Below are positions 7,801 to 8,495 of a DNA stretch of 8,495 nt, piece after piece. Position numbers and translations under genes: made by a program. Origin of the DNA: Kiritimatiellia bacterium (lineage in GTDB: Bacteria > Verrucomicrobiota > Kiritimatiellia > JAAZAB01); assembly GCA_018400335.1 (NCBI GenBank), contig JAGYMT010000050.1, forward strand, positions 1-8,495, written 5' to 3'. The first letter of the stretch is position 1; each line of letters begins with the position of its first letter. A model generated the notes under the pieces. It was not told the DNA's origin and made no database searches. It was given only the letters and a program-made list of their open reading frames with translations.

Positions 7801-8276
7801 TTGCCCGCGTCCGCGTCGTAATGGCAGCGTCCGGGGTTGAATTCAAGCTCCTCGACATTCGGCGCGACGGTCAATGTGCGGAAGGTGTCCAGCTCGAGCA
7901 CGGCCTGCACCTCCTGGTCGAAGTCGGCCTCGTACACGAAGCGGTAGCCCTCGACCTTGCGGAACGCGGGCGCGGGAACGTCGCCGCGCAGAAGCGCCGT
8001 GCCGGGGACCTCCGCACGGATCACGATATCGGCCTCCATGCTGCCGAGGTCCTCGCGCGCGACCGACTCATGGTACTCGCCGGGGGCTATGGTCAACGTA
8101 TCACCGGGTTCAAGCGCATTAACACCCTGCTGGACGGAGACGAAAGCGGTATCCCAGCCCCTGCCGTCGTGTTGATCACTACCCTCTATGGAGACAAAAT
8201 ATTCGGCCGCATTGGCGCTGCCGAAAAGACAGAACATCAAAAACATGAACACAAGTGTACTGATGGCTGCTTTCAT
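4857..8276 (-). CDS. Secreted triple-module right-handed beta-helix protein with FN3-like domain (paralogue A)
   Basis: This is the first gene of the operon, 1139 aa from the ATG at 8276. Residues 1-23 form a signal peptide ending SANA. Its architecture is collinear with paralogue B. DUF1565-type entries lie at 24-68 (EYFVSIEGSD to PGEY), 422-465 (IYYVRPDGDD to GGEY) and 776-819 (TYYVSMQGDD to GGGTY), each followed by a predicted beta-helix. End signatures are DYRLQATSRFRG (394-405) and SDYNAYY (595-601); the third module ends SGSRVGDPEF (1071-1080). The FN3-like domain is at about 675-767 and carries an acidic, glycine-rich insert (GGDEGGDD, 745-752) absent from B. The tail is FEDFHFNQ, identical to B. 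By eye the third module is the most alike between the two. The frame extends upstream to 8357, but AGGAG at 8283-8287 and the signal peptide fix the start at 8276. Role in glycan binding or cleavage is inferred from fold and neighbours. Confidence 0.85.
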   Translation of the reverse strand: MKAAISTLVFMFLMFCLFGSANAAEYFVSIEGSDQHDGRGWDTAFVSVQQGVNALEPGDTLTIAPGEYHESVAREDLGSMEADIVIRAEVPGTALLRGDVPAPAFRKVEGYRFVYEADFDQEVQAVLELDTFRTLTVAPNVEELEFNPGRCHYDADAGKLYISPSDLQPPGTHRYSVAVIENRAGMFLHRATRVKIEGLAATGFHSHTPLPRMSGGLSSADRFPSGFYLPRARECELRNLTSFLNARGITVRSHSDRQVAGGNLVEHCVSYANNGHGIIVYNPANDEVRHSTSFFNRSTGIQFYASDGGRSRMFRNLSWGSRSSDVQIKAGGPHLAERIVGIGGWGQESRSDDVVHSLIGAIRNIPEQYRNNIGPDELARIDGNQEFADPAHHDYRLQATSRFRGAAGDGSDLGPFPYEENIYYVRPDGDDNADGLSVANAWRTLQRAAREVGAGDTLYLEGGEYEGNIALAPGNGEDHPLAIRSRGELSTLIRGDVSVENSQGVELERLAFAGALRLADSRDISVKNCRFEGQASGIRAERVSGLRVEHSEFAGGNGAGVEAVAGAAVFLRGNLFDNRAGPALRTDSADSILYSDYNAYYSASPVWIVGGADWSLERVRDGHDTHSQVLRRSAAAGDALRLELAAAGPLGRPAGVHVPEQTLSWTAAESFQLVGPFVHSVSDTTANLEWWTTGPTDWHVLRWGDTPEMDETAKVEAHRFGTFSLTGLKPGTKYYFRIDSISPAGGDEGGDDINMLDGAGELVSFTTSDAPANPVTYYVSMQGDDANTGRSAQNAWRTVTHAASRLRPGDTLLIGGGTYSESVRIRATGEEGRPITIKARPGEKVVFDGDDRALTTAFIVANKAHVHFDGMYFRMFGRGGPVPWGDRRGWNGVFALYRSDDVKITRCFHDGRGAGYSPGLFHAMYCKNLTVRNSVISASMGGGTSFAGCPGLRMENNVFLRNLIQNISEAMNEPQQNFYIANNIFTDNLPGKVQGPFFAIGKVESMVERDNWYYLRVPDEEKQMFQFYGTVAYERAATGYRVGAEFEEPPAIEDLTRMSLAGYQRRFAPNSGSRVGDPEFAGTRDVPRQTEEGEPIYRVDRLMGRRDLDFPHLFATKPEVVEAGIGLNPEAFEDFHFNQ

Positions 8277-8282
8277 TATTCT

Positions 8283-8287
8283 CTCCT
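8283..8287 (-). promoter_or_regulatory. Ribosome binding site that sets the start of paralogue A
   Basis: AGGAG, within AGAGGAGAG, lies 6 nt before the ATG at 8276 on the minus strand. It supports the start at the signal peptide. The upstream in-frame ATG at 8357 would add 27 polar residues (MPRATGHGG...) before the signal sequence and has no comparable site. Confidence 0.8.
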
Positions 8288-8307
8288 CTAAAGCAAAATG
8301 TAATTGT

Positions 8308-8439
8308 TCATTGAACCCCGTTGCCTCATCACCACCGTGCCCTGTTGCCCGTGGCATGATAATTAAGCACTACGAGCCGCTCTCACCATAAAATCCGCAC
8401 CGTCACAGGGTTCGGTGGTGGAACAACGTGGTTCAATGA
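8308..8439. repeat. Long imperfect inverted repeat in the operon leader
   Basis: The arm at 8308-8345 pairs with the arm at 8405-8439. Matching blocks are TCATTGAACC, CGTTG, CACCACCG and CCCTGT in the left arm against their reverse complements in the right arm. About 29 of 35 positions match, with one 3-nt bulge, around a loop of about 59 nt (8346-8404). The pair lies 32 nt upstream of the ATG of paralogue A. It could form a large leader hairpin if transcription starts further upstream, or be a remnant of a small palindromic mobile repeat. No target duplication is evident. Confidence 0.6.
8356..8386 (-). promoter_or_regulatory. Weak candidate promoter for the operon
   Basis: On the minus strand TATCAT (8361-8356) matches five of six bases of a bacterial -10 box. 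GTGAGA (8386-8381) matches four of six of a -35 box, with a 19-nt spacer that is longer than ideal. It lies in the loop of the inverted repeat and would give a 5' leader of about 70 nt. This is a consensus match only, and the regulator and sigma factor are unknown. Confidence 0.2.
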
Positions 8440-8444
8440 GGACT
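8424..8444 (+). repeat. 21-bp direct repeat, copy 2
   Basis: This is the partner of the repeat at 287-307, with AT as the variable pair (19 of 21 identical). Its first 16 bases also belong to the right arm of the leader inverted repeat, so a 15-of-16 inverted copy exists at 8308-8323. The motif family thus occurs three times in the window, always outside coding sequence. Confidence 0.55.
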
Positions 8445-8449
8445 CATTG
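8434..8449. promoter_or_regulatory. Perfect dyad CAATGAG-GA-CTCATTG, possible operator
   Basis: Two perfect 7-base half-sites flank a GA centre, about 160 nt upstream of the ATG of paralogue A. The symmetry and size suit a dimeric DNA-binding regulator. It would sit upstream of the candidate promoter, in an activator-like position. It could instead be part of the repeat element it overlaps. No regulator gene is present in the window. Confidence 0.35.
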
Positions 8450-8477
8450 TTCGTAGATATTCAGTGAAACACGTTAC

Positions 8478-8495
8478 CGCCGGGCTTGTCCCGGT
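8478..8495. repeat. CCGGG/CCCGG hairpin, copy 2 (right of operon)
   Basis: This is the exact reverse complement of the 18 bases at 254-271, with a CCGGG/CCCGG stem and a CTTGT loop as read on the plus strand. It ends at the window edge, so its full extent is unknown. It may be a dispersed extragenic palindrome or the terminator of a gene beyond the window. Confidence 0.55.

Noticed and set aside
8277..8357. A 27-residue N-terminal extension of paralogue A
   Set aside because: The extension is polar, precedes a clear signal peptide, overlaps the inverted repeat and lacks a ribosome binding site, whereas the ATG at 8276 has AGGAG at 6-nt spacing.
254..8495. A transposon or insertion sequence with terminal inverted repeats
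   Set aside because: No transposase or integrase is encoded, no target-site duplication is visible, and the shared 18 bases are a self-complementary hairpin.
1..8495. CRISPR array, tRNA or rRNA genes
   Set aside because: I saw no regularly spaced repeats, no cloverleaf with a CCA-type end and no rRNA-like sequence in the non-coding stretches.

Overview
The window carries a compact three-gene operon on the minus strand. It encodes two very large, secreted, multi-module beta-helix proteins that are paralogues of each other, followed by a sialidase-like beta-propeller protein. The tail of an unrelated small membrane-protein gene lies at the left edge on the plus strand. The gene content (long beta-helix proteins with DUF1565-type entry segments, FN3 inserts and a BNR/sialidase-like partner) and the moderately high GC suggest a polysaccharide-degrading bacterium of the Planctomycetota/Verrucomicrobiota/Lentisphaerota type. 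No rRNA or marker gene is present, so that placement is inference from gene content.

Layout. Positions 8-148 (+) encode a short one-helix membrane peptide or the C-terminus of a longer protein. Positions 149-377 are a convergent intergenic stretch with a CCGGG/CCCGG hairpin and a short repeat. The operon then runs right to left. Gene A (8276 to 4857, 1139 aa) and gene B (4849 to 1442, 1135 aa) are secreted three-module beta-helix proteins. They are separated by 7 nt, and B's ribosome binding site overlaps A's stop codon. Gene C (1415 to 378, 345 aa) starts 26 nt after B and is the sialidase-like propeller. Positions 8277-8495 are the leader and upstream region. This region holds a long imperfect inverted repeat, a perfect 7-bp-arm dyad and a second copy of the CCGGG/CCCGG hairpin.

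How the genes may work together (inference). A and B both have signal peptides and three successive beta-helix modules, each with a recognisable start and end signature, an FN3-like domain before the third module, and the same last eight residues. They look like extracellular or periplasmic glycan-binding or glycan-cleaving proteins. C has no visible signal peptide and may act on the products inside the cell or bind related sugars. No substrate can be read from the sequence.

The most unusual features are the tandem duplication of this triple-module architecture, the conserved C-terminal tail, and the repeats shared by the two intergenic regions that flank the operon.
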